A stretch of 64,000 nt of DNA, taken from Macrostomum hystrix (taxonomy: Eukaryota > Platyhelminthes > Macrostomidae). The position numbers were made by a program, and so were the translations under genes. Below are positions 26,487 through 36,012 of the stretch, piece by piece. Location: positions 5,916,001 to 5,980,000 of the forward strand of contig CATNEN010000011.1 of the NCBI GenBank assembly GCA_950097015.1, read 5' to 3'. Positions within the stretch are counted from its first letter, which is position 1. Each line of letters starts with the position of its first letter. The notes beneath the pieces were generated by a model. That model was not told where the DNA came from, did no database searches, and saw only the letters and a list, made by a program, of their open reading frames with translations.

Positions 26487-26604
26487 TTTAATGTTGGGAA
26501 ACGTAGTTTATGGCACAATCCAGATAAACCGTACATAAGCATGCACCCATGATAGCACCCATAAAAACGATGGGTTGATCAAGGTACAACTCTTTTTACT
26601 TAAT

Positions 26605-27167
26605 TGCAGGGGGGCCTGGGGCACTTGACGCACAAGCGCAGGAACGGCATGCCCCCAGGCCGGCGAACTAGGCGGGAGTCGCCCATCGCGCCATCTAGAC
26701 CCCTGAACACAGGCACCTCATACACAGCCGCAAGCCAAGCGGGGAAGGGGGCGGCAGCCGGAGTGCCTCTCACCCCAGGCCCGCACACGCACAGAGCTGA
26801 CCAAACAAGGGGAGGACTTACATGCCTGAAGGGTAGGGACGAGAGGAACAAGCCACGCGCGCAGACGGCTGGTGAAACCTCGCCGCTCAGAGCACGCATG
26901 GCTGGTGCACACCCGCCCCACCCCCCATACAACGCCTCACACCCGGCCCAACGCACAAACACAAACACAAACAAGCAGGCATGCAGAAGGCAGGAGCGAA
27001 GCTATTATTTCAAGCTTTGATTGCACGAAATATGGTGCACCTCCGCCGGTCGCTACTGTCCAAACCCCCCAACAAGTCCCGAAATTAATCGTGACTTGAA
27101 GGGTGAATCGAACTAGCGTCCTTTGGAGTGCGAGGCAGCGACGTTAGCCGCTGACCCACTCGCCCCC
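26605..27167 (-). mobile_element. GC-rich tRNA-headed SINE, about 560 bp
   Basis: On the minus strand it begins GGGGGCGAGTGGGTCAGCGG (tRNA 5' half with A box) and continues to a B-box-like CTAGTTCGATTCACCC (about 27167-27100). A strikingly GC-rich body follows in AT-rich surroundings and ends near CAGGCCCCCCTGCAATTAAG. Several overlapping open frames on both strands reflect GC content only. The head is unrelated to the SINE at 22.4 kb. Confidence 0.6.
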
Positions 27168-27311
27168 TAAGGTCAACTCACTAGCAATCTCGTCTTGGTG
27201 TTGAATAGCATAGTATTACGAAGTATGTAAATAGTAGTATCTGTGAATAAACTTGGACTTCAGAGCGATGGTTTAGGTGACGGTCAACAAGCTCCAGTAG
27301 AAGCTCTAGGC

Positions 27312-27692
27312 CAGGGGTCGGCAAACTTTTTAGCGAGCGGGCCACGGAGAGAACCTATAGGACGACAGCGGGCAGTATTAACTGTAGGAATATGAGAAAG
27401 GGGAGAGATGACACACAGGATAGATGAGAAATAGGAGAGATGATAAATGGGAGAGATGGGACACAGGATAGACGAGACAGGGGAGGGATGAGCCAGAGAT
27501 GAGAATAGATAAGACTGGAGAGAGACGGGAGACACGGCAGAGATGAGACAGTGGAGAGATAATTTGACACAGGACAGATAAGACACTGGAGAGATGAGAC
27601 AGGATACTATAGGTGGTGGAAGGGGCAACGGGCCAGATTTAGGGGCTTCGAGGGCCGCATCTGGCCCGTGGGCCGGAGTTTGCCGACCCCTG
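27312..27692. mobile_element. hAT-type MITE, 381 bp, with perfect 8-bp target-site duplication
   Basis: The ends are inverted: CAGGGGTCGGCAAACT at left and AGTTTGCCGACCCCTG at right, followed inward by related GC-rich stretches (GGGCCACGG at left, CCCGTGGGCCGG at right). The flanks carry CTCTAGGC at 27304-27311 and at 27693-27700, an exact 8-bp duplication as made by hAT transposases. The interior has no transposase. It is a degenerate tandem repeat of GAGATGAGACAGG-like units (about 27380-27620). Confidence 0.93.
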
Positions 27693-27700
27693 CTCTAGGC

Positions 27701-28577
27701 CTTGAACAGTTTATTTATTGTGCTAACAGGTGGGGTATAAACCGACAAGGGAGGGGTGGGTTTGAGAGGGGTACAGCTGAGTGCGCATAGCTGACAATAA
27801 CAAGATAGAGTGGGGCGATCGATAAGTTACTACATGTACATTAATTGAACGGAGTGGTGAGCGCATCAAAGCAGTGATGAGAAATAGATAGAGACTAATG
27901 GTAAAATTACTGGACAGTAGCACTTTTCCGCGACAGCATCTTTCGTATTTTGTTAGCTTTATTTTTCTATAGGACATTTTTAAAGGAAAAAAGTTTTTCT
28001 AAAGAGCTCTACTTAGAAAAGCAACAGCTTAGTATGCTTCTTTTCGTTGGTCATAACTTTGTACACTGCATGACGCTGTTTTTAGATGCTCCTCTACTTT
28101 ACATGCTCCTCTAGTCCGTAGTTGAGTGTTGCCCAATGTCGAGGCTTGATCAGCGAAAGTAGAGAAATTCGCTTTAGGGACTCCATAGTCGGCTGGTGCC
28201 ACTTGTTGAAGGTCCAGCAGCTCCGTCTAGATAAAATTCGGTGACCGCCGAAGTCGGAGATGATGCAAGCACATTCGGGTGACATGCTGAAAAAGTTTGA
28301 AGGTCTGGAAAGGCCGCACTGAGGCGCAGTGCAAATTCGTGTATAGGGGTGTATGAAATACACTAGCTCTTATGGGAAAAATCGGACCATCGGCCAGAAA
28401 CATTGAATATCTCGACGGTCTGAAGAGCTGGCGACTTGTTTCTTGTTTCAGAAGATGCGCAACAAAAAGTTGGCATTATTCCGTTCGGGTGCAGCAAAAA
28501 AGGGGAAATCCCCCCCTTGGTATAAAAACGGGCGGCAAAATGGCTTGGTAGTCCTACTGTTAATATGGTTTTTGTAT
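27701..28577. other. Intergenic region
   Basis: No recognised gene. A minus-strand open frame at 28363-28094 (89 residues, with PQCGLSRPSNFF and SDFGGHRILSRRSC) could be a fragment of something coding. I could not place it in a family or find partner exons. Confidence 0.35.
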
Positions 28578-28945
28578 GGCGGGGGGGTAAATGGCATGTG
28601 GTCCAAAGCGTTTGCCTCTCGCACAAAGGTCCACGAGTTCGCTCCGTGGCGAGGCCACATTCATTTTGGGGCGCTGCCGCGGAGAGAAGGCTTTGGCTTG
28701 TCGTGCAATTTTCGCCCCTTGAGGGCCAACCTACAAGGCACAGTGAAAGTGTACACTGCCTGAATGAGAGAGTCAGTGCAGATGTACACATGTGCCTTGC
28801 GTACAGTATCCGTGTGAGTGTATGCTCAAGAGTCAACGAAATGGGCAGATTTCCCTTCTCGTTTGCTGCACGTCTAGTGTCACCAAATATCATGTGTCAT
28901 TGCCCGCTGCCTTCCTGCAATTGTTAATGTTGTTATAATTATACT
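28578..28945 (+). mobile_element. tRNA-derived SINE, copy 2
   Basis: Same family as the copy at 22361: head with TTTGCCTCTCGCACAAAGG and GAGTTCGCTCCGTGGCGAGG, body with GGCTTGTCGTGCAATTTTCG, GAGGGCCAACCT and GTGTACACTGCCTGA, and tail TCTAGTGTCACCAAATATCA then CCTGCAATTGTTAATGTTG. Overlapping open frames on both strands are shadows of the element. Confidence 0.85.
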
Positions 28946-29521
28946 GGCGCAAATAATGACTAAATTAACGAATACATTTGTTTAATCCAAACATAAAATA
29001 AAAAGTACGTTTTTTGTTTTCTGTTTTTTTTCGAATCGAATCGAAAAAACCATTAGTGTGCCTGCACTAACAGGCATGCTATTTACGAGTTATTGAAATA
29101 AATTCTTTCAATGTTTAAACATTTAGAAATAGTAAAATAATTGAATAAAATAAGGAAATAAAACAAAAACATCATTTGAACAAACTGGGAAGAAAAGAAT
29201 CATGTATGTGTACATTGGCTATGTACATTTCTAGCCAATGATGTCTCAGAAGATAAAAAGGAATAGCCACTTCGACAGTGGTGCATGCACTACACTACAG
29301 AGTCACGTGGCAACTGATTGGGCATAACAACGGAACAGGAAATATATTTTGGGATAGATCTTTATGGATTCTCATTGGATTACAATAATACTTCGCTGGG
29401 AAACAAATATGAGTGCTAAAACTTGAAAAACAAAAAAGCTGGCGAAAAAATATTCGTTGATAGAGAAGCCATATTCAACTGTTAATTTCCAACGACCATT
29501 TTTAAGCCTCTAGCGGGAGCC
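28946..29521. other. 3' flank of rhomboid copy A
   Basis: AT-rich. No gene recognised. It has no similarity that I can see to the 3' flank of rhomboid copy B. Confidence 0.4.
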
Positions 29522-31129
29522 TTAGCCATACGAACTGGCCAGGACAGTGTTGGAGCAAACAATCGAATCAGGGGCCGGGTAGGTCTTTGAGAAGATGTTC
29601 CAGAAGATGCCGAACACGAACATGCACGCCAGAACCACCCAGCACACGATGGACACTTTGCCCTCCCACGGCTTCTTGTCGATGTTTCGTAGAATCGGGA
29701 CTCCAGCAAAGAAGCCAGCAAGCAGGCCGCCGATGTGAGCCGCGACACTCACCGGCAGAGTCTGGGTGCCTGAGTAGCGGCCGTAGAAGGTGATGCCGAA
29801 GTCAAGGATGATGAGAAGCGTCAGATACACCAGTCTCATGATGCCACTCAGCAGAAACTTGAGCGGATTTCCTTTGATGTTCAGCCAGTCGTCCTGTAGC
29901 TCCTCCCAGTTCATCAGCACGGTAGCATAGTGAGCTCCGAAGAGGGCGTAGACGCCGCCAGAGGCTCCGATGAGCATTGTGCTCGGATCGGCGATGCTGC
30001 TGGCCATCGAGCCAATCACGACACCGATCAGGAACACTGAACCAACTCTCCAGAACTTGTGGACACACTCCAGCGGTACTCCAAGCAGTATTGACAGAAT
30101 CGTGTTGAAGACGATGTGGTGGTAGCCATTGTGCAGGAACATATAGGACAGGAAGCGCCACGCCTGCTGACGGATGCTCGGGCAGAACACGAGCGGGCTG
30201 TAATACGGAAATCCCTTGTCCCAGCCGACCTGGTTCCACTCGGGTCCCTTGGACATTTCCACAGCATAAATTATGAAGAAGATCCACACAGCGACGTAGA
30301 AGAGGGGAATGAAGAGCGGAGGCGGTCGGCAGTTGTAGGCCTCCAGGTAGCTCTCCTCGGGGATCGGCTCACCCGCTTGAGCAGCGTCCAGCTTCTCCTT
30401 CTTGAGCTTCTTCTTCGCGGCGGGCGTCATTCCTTCCACGAAGGCGTTGATCGCCCTCTTGGATCGGGACACCTCGGACTTTTTCGTGTACTTCATTCCG
30501 GTGAAGAACTCGTCCCACGACACTCGCTGATTCCCGTCCTTGTCGAGCCTCTTGAACAGGCCCTGCAGATTGCGCGATCGGTTGAAGTTGACAGCGCTTG
30601 CCATGTCCATGAACTCCTTCAGCGGCATGCCACCGGCCACTTCGTAAGGATCGAAGCGGAACTTGAAGTTGGTCGTGAGCCACTCTCGGTACTGGTCCTC
30701 AGACATGTGCTCCGCGTTGCCGCACACAGACGAGGCGCACACGCTGACAGCTGCACTGCCGCCTCCATGGCTGCCATCGGGCCTATCGTGTCCAGCTGGA
30801 GGCACTGACAGCAAGTTCCGTCCAGTCGTCGAAGCTGTGAACGTCGGCTGCTGCATCTCGAGCTTCTGGTTCTGAAACTGGGTCTTCAGCGAGTATCCCG
30901 TGCCGTTCGATGACACTCCGCCAGCGAGATTTCTCGAGTAGTTTCCTCCAGCGGGATACTGCTCACCTGTGTCGAGCTGCACCCGAACTTCGGGTACGCT
31001 GTATCCGTACTGGAGCTGCCCGGACGCTGTTGTTGTGGTGACCCTCTGCTGAGTCTGGGACTGGTAGCCTTGAGACTGGTACGACTGCTGGCCCTGCGGC
31101 TGCATTGTGTAGAAGCCGCGATTGTCCAT
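29522..31129 (-). CDS. EF-hand rhomboid intramembrane serine protease, copy A
   Basis: Intronless 535-residue frame. The N-terminus is Gln/Ser/Thr-rich and probably disordered (about 1-110). A single EF-hand loop, DKDGNQRVSWDE, lies at 196-207 with good calcium ligands. The rhomboid core has its first membrane segment near 272-292, HNGYHHIVFN at 333-342, the catalytic GASG with Ser390, and the catalytic His465 in SVAAHIGG; further helices follow. The Ser-His dyad is intact, so an active protease is expected, as in animal RHBDL1/3-type rhomboids, which also carry EF-hands. Such enzymes cleave membrane proteins within or next to the bilayer. The start is the ATG at 31129, downstream of CTATAG, a possible splice acceptor. 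A second copy lies exactly 3584 bp away. Confidence 0.93.
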   Translation of the reverse strand: MDNRGFYTMQPQGQQSYQSQGYQSQTQQRVTTTTASGQLQYGYSVPEVRVQLDTGEQYPAGGNYSRNLAGGVSSNGTGYSLKTQFQNQKLEMQQPTFTASTTGRNLLSVPPAGHDRPDGSHGGGSAAVSVCASSVCGNAEHMSEDQYREWLTTNFKFRFDPYEVAGGMPLKEFMDMASAVNFNRSRNLQGLFKRLDKDGNQRVSWDEFFTGMKYTKKSEVSRSKRAINAFVEGMTPAAKKKLKKEKLDAAQAGEPIPEESYLEAYNCRPPPLFIPLFYVAVWIFFIIYAVEMSKGPEWNQVGWDKGFPYYSPLVFCPSIRQQAWRFLSYMFLHNGYHHIVFNTILSILLGVPLECVHKFWRVGSVFLIGVVIGSMASSIADPSTMLIGASGGVYALFGAHYATVLMNWEELQDDWLNIKGNPLKFLLSGIMRLVYLTLLIILDFGITFYGRYSGTQTLPVSVAAHIGGLLAGFFAGVPILRNIDKKPWEGKVSIVCWVVLACMFVFGIFWNIFSKTYPAPDSIVCSNTVLASSYG

Positions 31130-32496
31130 CGTAATTTTCTATAGTTTACCTATCGTCTGGCGGAGTTTGTAGATTTTTAGCCTACTTAAAAGCATTTGTC
31201 ATTTGCTGTACAATTAATTTTTATACCGAGGAGCTAGGCGTGGTCAGACATTCATTCTTTCCTGACCCACCTCTTGGCTTACACCGCATGACGAGGCGTA
31301 TGGTACAGTTAATAGCGCGCCCTGGTTTCCACTGCGCATTATTGAGATTTAGGTCGCTCTTTCTCAGCCAATGCCGTGCGAGGAACTGCAAGCTTCGGGA
31401 GGTGCTTCGCTTTTGCTGTGGCTTTTGTGTCCCACTTTCCGCTCGTCTAGTCTCCGATTTCGAATAGCCATTTCTTCCTTTTTGAGCAATTGAGCTCTGA
31501 GGCCTAATTGTTAGAGCATCGTAGAGTTCTAATCTTCCGAAAAGTTACGTCCACGGACTGAACTGAATGTACGCACAGACACTGGCTGTACATATCGTTA
31601 AGTAGTTTCTTTCCAACAGTAAAACAAGAAACTAAAAGTTTGATGACGAATCTGGAAACAAAAATGCAAGAAAACTGGCCATTCGCCTTAATTCCCAAAG
31701 CTTGCTAAACTTTTCTTCCATTTGAGAAAACAAATGCGAGTTTGAGTGCAATTTTTTTCGAACCAGAAATATGCTCGTAGTTAATACTTTCGAGGAAAGT
31801 CTATCATGGAGTGGCTTGAAGGCAGGTCATGAGGTGTGCCATGGTGGTTTAACACCCCGTGTGAGGCAGAGAACAATGGCTCGGAAAACTCTATTGACTG
31901 TGTACTCAGCGGAATGGCCCCAATAGTGCTGAGCTGTAGCTTGAGTCTAATATAGTAAAATAAGCAAAAATACAATTTTGTGCATGACTGGCGAAGCAGT
32001 TTATGGTCGCACAGTGGGTCAGACATTGTGCTGAACTATAGAAAATCATGAAACAGAAAGAATGTTTAAATGGGAACGAAGTAATATTGCTGCTTTAGTC
32101 TAGTTGCCAATGCCTTCACTGGCTTCTTAGTCGGGCCAACAAGGCATGCACCATAGCTGAGAAGGTTGGGTTGGAGTTGAGAGATCGAAGGCACAGCACT
32201 CATAAGCTCGCAAAAGCTCGGATAAGCTCTAGCCTACTCTATTCCCTTACAGTAGAAGCAGATCTGCAGGTCAGTCGCATTCTGCATGCATTTTTGTCCT
32301 GAGCAGGGAAAGGGCGAAGTCATACTAGCACGCGTGTGCTTGTGTTGCACTGACAAAACCTTGGGCGAGCCCAGTTAGACTTAAAAACACAATTAGGCAG
32401 TTAGTTTTGAGTAGCGTTTCATTTTGTTTTGTTTTATAGTAGCTCATGCAAAGGTGTCCTCATCAGTTCAAACTCTATCATGCTCAAGCGGTGTAC
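31130..32496. other. Spacer between the rhomboid copies (left part)
   Basis: No gene recognised. It contains the 5' flank of copy A. The sequence next to the ATG (AAAATTACG) differs completely from that of copy B. Confidence 0.4.
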
Positions 32497-32640
32497 AGTC
32501 ATAGCTTTGGGTTGGGGGTTAGCTAATAGGGGATATAAATTGCACAACAAGCCTCCAAACCTTCGAGGATTCGAGCTCAGGGACCTCGGAGTTGGACTTT
32601 TTACCGCCCAGCCAATCAACACCGGCCTGTTTGAGAGTTT
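32497..32640 (-). mobile_element. Diverged tRNA-SINE fragment, copy 4
   Basis: On the minus strand it reads CTGAGCTCGAATCCTCG (B-box-like), then GGAGGCTTGTTGTGCAATTT and a GTACAC block, in the same order as the SINE at 22361 but with many substitutions. It is the oldest-looking copy here. Confidence 0.6.
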
Positions 32641-33105
32641 GTCCACAAGTACATGATAATTATTTATTCGTTGTGAACACATTTAGATGAAAATTGATTT
32701 CTGAACACCACGTTCACAAAAAGGGCGTTCACGCTTGAGTTAAAATCATTTATGACGGTCCAGGTCGACACAATGCCCAAACCCAGTACAAACTGCTATG
32801 ATAGTTAATACTCTACTAAGTACGGGAAGCAGAACAGTCCAGCTCCAAAAGACAGTGTCCAGAACAAATCATAAAAGGGCCCAATGACAAAATGACAAAA
32901 AGGCATCAAGGAACTGAATCAAATATAAAAAAGTGATATGGAACAATGATCGGAAAAAGGTTCTTAAATTTTCGCCAAAATGTACATCTGATGGAAAATT
33001 GATGCGCTATTGCGACACCAGCACGAAGAAAAATTAATTAGTTGCTAAGTCTTGAGAAAATGTTTGTCCAAGCGGAGACAGCTGTGAGGGGACGCATGAG
33101 CACAC
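32641..33105. other. 3' flank of rhomboid copy B
   Basis: Unique AT-rich sequence with no gene recognised and no visible similarity to the 3' flank of copy A. Confidence 0.4.
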
Positions 33106-34713
33106 TTATCCGAATGACTCAGCTAGGACAGTGTTGGAGCAAACAATCGAGTCAGGGGCCGGGTAGGTCTTTGAGAAGATGTTCCAGAAGATGCCGAACA
33201 CGAACATGCACGCCAGAACCACCCAGCACACGATGGACACTTTGCCCTCCCACGGCTTCTTGTCGATGTTTCGTAGAATCGGGACTCCAGCAAAGAAGCC
33301 AGCAAGCAGGCCGCCGATATGAGCCGCGACACTCACCGGCAGAGTCTGGGTGCCTGAGTAGCGGCCGTAGAAGGTGATGCCGAAGTCAAGGATGATGAGA
33401 AGCGTCAGATACACCAGTCTCATGATGCCACTCAGCAGAAACTTGAGCGGATTTCCTTTGATGTTCAGCCAGTCGTCCTGTAGCTCCTCCCAGTTCATCA
33501 GCACGGTAGCATAGTGAGCTCCGAAGAGGGCGTAGACGCCCCCAGAGGCTCCGATGAGCATTGTGCTCGGATCGGCAATGCTGCTGGCCATCGAGCCAAT
33601 CACGACGCCTATCAGAAACACTGGACCAACTCTCCAGAACTTGTGGACACACTCCAGCGGTACTCCAAGCAGTATTGACAGAATCGTGTTGAAGACGATG
33701 TGGTGGTAGCCATTGTGCAGGAACATATAGGACAGGAAGCGCCACGCCTGCTGACGGATGCTCGGGCAGAACACGAGCGGGCTGTAATACGGAAATCCCT
33801 TGTCCCAGCCGACCTGGTTCCACTCGGGTCCCTTGGACATTTCCACAGCATAAATTATGAAGAAGATCCACACAGCGACGTAGAAGAGGGGAATGAAGAG
33901 CGGAGGCGGTCGGCAGTTGTAGGCCTCCAGGTAGCTCTCCTCGGGGATCGGCTCACCCGCTTGAGCAGCGTCCAGCTTCTCCTTCTTGAGCTTCTTCTTC
34001 GCGGCGGGCGTCATTCCTTCCACGAAGGCGTTGATCGCCCTCTTGGATCGGGACACCTCGGACTTTTTCGTGTACTTCATTCCGGTGAAGAACTCGTCCC
34101 ACGACACTCGCTGATTCCCGTCCTTGTCGAGCCTCTTGAACAGGCCCTGCAGATTGCGCGATCGGTTGAAGTTTACAGCACTTGCCATGTCCATGAACTC
34201 CTTCAGCGGCATGCCACCGGCCACTTCGTAAGGATCGAAGCGGAACTTGAAGTTGGTCGTGAGCCACTCTCGGTACTGGTCCTCAGACATGTGCTCCGCG
34301 TTGCCGCACACAGACGAGGCGCACACGCTGACAGCTGCACTGCCGCCTCCATGGCTGCCATCGGGCCTATCGTGTCCAGCTGGAGGCACTGACAGCAAGT
34401 TCCGTCCAGTCGTCGAAGCTGTGAACGTCGGCTGCTGCATCTCGAGCTTCTGGTTCTGAAACTGGGTCTTCAGCGAGTATCCCGTGCCGTTCGATGACAC
34501 TCCGCCAGCGAGATTTCTCGAGTAGTTTCCTCCAGCGGGATACTGCTCACCTGTGTCGAGCTGCACCCGAACTTCGGGTACGCTGTATCCGTACTGGAGC
34601 TGCCCGGACGCTGTTGTTGTGGTGACCCTCTGCTGAGTCTGGGACTGGTAGCCTTGAGACTGGTACGACTGCTGTCCCTGCGGCTGCATGGTGTAGAAGC
34701 CGCGATTGTCCAT
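33106..34713 (-). CDS. EF-hand rhomboid intramembrane serine protease, copy B
   Basis: Intronless 535-residue frame, about 99% identical in DNA to copy A over the coding region. It has the same Gln/Ser-rich N-terminus, EF-hand loop DKDGNQRVSWDE (196-207), Ser390 in GASG and His465. Protein differences I can see: Pro instead of Ser at 364 (RVGPVF against RVGSVF), and the last residues AESFG instead of ASSYG. Most nucleotide differences are silent. Identity begins at the start codon and stops about five codons before the stop codon; the flanks on both sides are unrelated to those of copy A. Both copies look functional. Confidence 0.93.
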   Translation of the reverse strand: MDNRGFYTMQPQGQQSYQSQGYQSQTQQRVTTTTASGQLQYGYSVPEVRVQLDTGEQYPAGGNYSRNLAGGVSSNGTGYSLKTQFQNQKLEMQQPTFTASTTGRNLLSVPPAGHDRPDGSHGGGSAAVSVCASSVCGNAEHMSEDQYREWLTTNFKFRFDPYEVAGGMPLKEFMDMASAVNFNRSRNLQGLFKRLDKDGNQRVSWDEFFTGMKYTKKSEVSRSKRAINAFVEGMTPAAKKKLKKEKLDAAQAGEPIPEESYLEAYNCRPPPLFIPLFYVAVWIFFIIYAVEMSKGPEWNQVGWDKGFPYYSPLVFCPSIRQQAWRFLSYMFLHNGYHHIVFNTILSILLGVPLECVHKFWRVGPVFLIGVVIGSMASSIADPSTMLIGASGGVYALFGAHYATVLMNWEELQDDWLNIKGNPLKFLLSGIMRLVYLTLLIILDFGITFYGRYSGTQTLPVSVAAHIGGLLAGFFAGVPILRNIDKKPWEGKVSIVCWVVLACMFVFGIFWNIFSKTYPAPDSIVCSNTVLAESFG

Positions 34714-36012
34714 CGCTCTTCAAGGGTTTCGTGTTGCCTTTGTCAAGATTCGAAACTAAGGAGCATTCGACGTGAACTTTCTTTTACTGTATTAGCTTTT
34801 AGTCTTTGAGGCTCCTGAACTGTCTGATGCAGCCCCTTTTGTACCCCTAAAAATTGTCCTTAGTTGATTGTTAGAATTCTCTAGCTTCAAGTGCTAGGCA
34901 CCACTTGGTCTCGGCGATTTTCAACCAGTCCGACTGCTTCCAGGGCCACCCTTCTCATTTCTCATTTTCGTTTACAGCCCCTCGAATCACCAAAGTGATA
35001 TGCAGAACTTTTGTGTGTGCTCTGCTATGCAGTTTCTAGCTGGGTGCTTTGCTGTATTAACAAAAATTTGTCTATCGCGTCCAACTACTCTGCTCTGAGA
35101 AGTCTCAAGCCTTTCTTTTGTGGGACTGCGCCAACAATAATGCAACACGAGAGTTGGTCGAGTGTTGTGTGTCTCCAATGCCCCCACTTGTCTTTTAAAT
35201 GGGCTTGGTCTAGGCTTGTGCAGCATTCTGCGACGACGCATTCTGAATTTTAAATTATTAGTTTTCCTGCCAATTGTCTACGAACGAAATAAAAGCTTCA
35301 AATGGTTGGTACACATCCATTTGCTTATGCGGGTCTGCTTCTATTCTAGCTGAGCCCGATGCGAAACGTGCTCGATACCCCAAAGAAAGATTTGGTTTTG
35401 TGCAGCACAGTTCATCATCTCAATTTGAACAATGGACTGCACTGCCTGGCCCCACAGGCTCAGCTAGCAACATTATTTTCTGAGCTCAGGGGCTGTATAA
35501 TATGAGCGCATTTAGTTGGCCAGAGGTTGCCAAAACCCTTTGCCTTATGCCATATATTACAATAGCTTTATAGGTGAGCCGCTTTGGTCCACGTAGCAAC
35601 AGACGATGAAAAGGAAATCACAAAAGCCCAATTTCGTCATAATGCTTCTTTTCTAACAAACCAGAATGCACTTTTCTAAGATTATCTGTTTTTAGTGTGT
35701 CAACATCGAAACGAAAAAAATAGATATCGATTTATATCCATCCAATTTGGCAGCCTTGCGTTTGTCATTTTTTTGGCTTTTAAGACTGTATCGAGAGTAA
35801 ATAACAATAATTATCAGCATTTACTCAATAGACTGCAGCAGGCAGTCTAGACGAGATTTATTTTTTATAGCGCAAGAAAATATAGGACAAATAAGAAGCT
35901 AGAAAAAAATAAGTGTTTGAAATAAAAGGACAGCAATATAGAAACAGTAGATTAAAAAGGCCAGGTTGTCTAGAAATCAGATGGACGAACATCAATCAAC
36001 CAATCAGCAGGT
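34714..36012. other. Spacer between rhomboid copy B and the PLAT gene
   Basis: Contains the 5' flank of rhomboid B and the 3' flank of the PLAT gene. Open frames near 35.0-35.5 kb show no family similarity. Confidence 0.4.

Noticed and set aside
26604-27020. 138-residue plus-strand frame in the GC-rich block
   Set aside because: The block has a tRNA-like head on the other strand and looks like a SINE. The frame has no domain and overlaps open frames on both strands.
28094-28363. Minus-strand 89-residue frame
   Set aside because: Looks somewhat protein-like, but a second frame over the same bases is also open for most of its length and no partner exon or family was found.
30116-30808. Plus-strand 230-residue frame inside rhomboid copy A (and the same in copy B at 33700-34392)
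   Set aside because: Antisense shadow of a GC-rich coding exon. It is duplicated only because the gene is.
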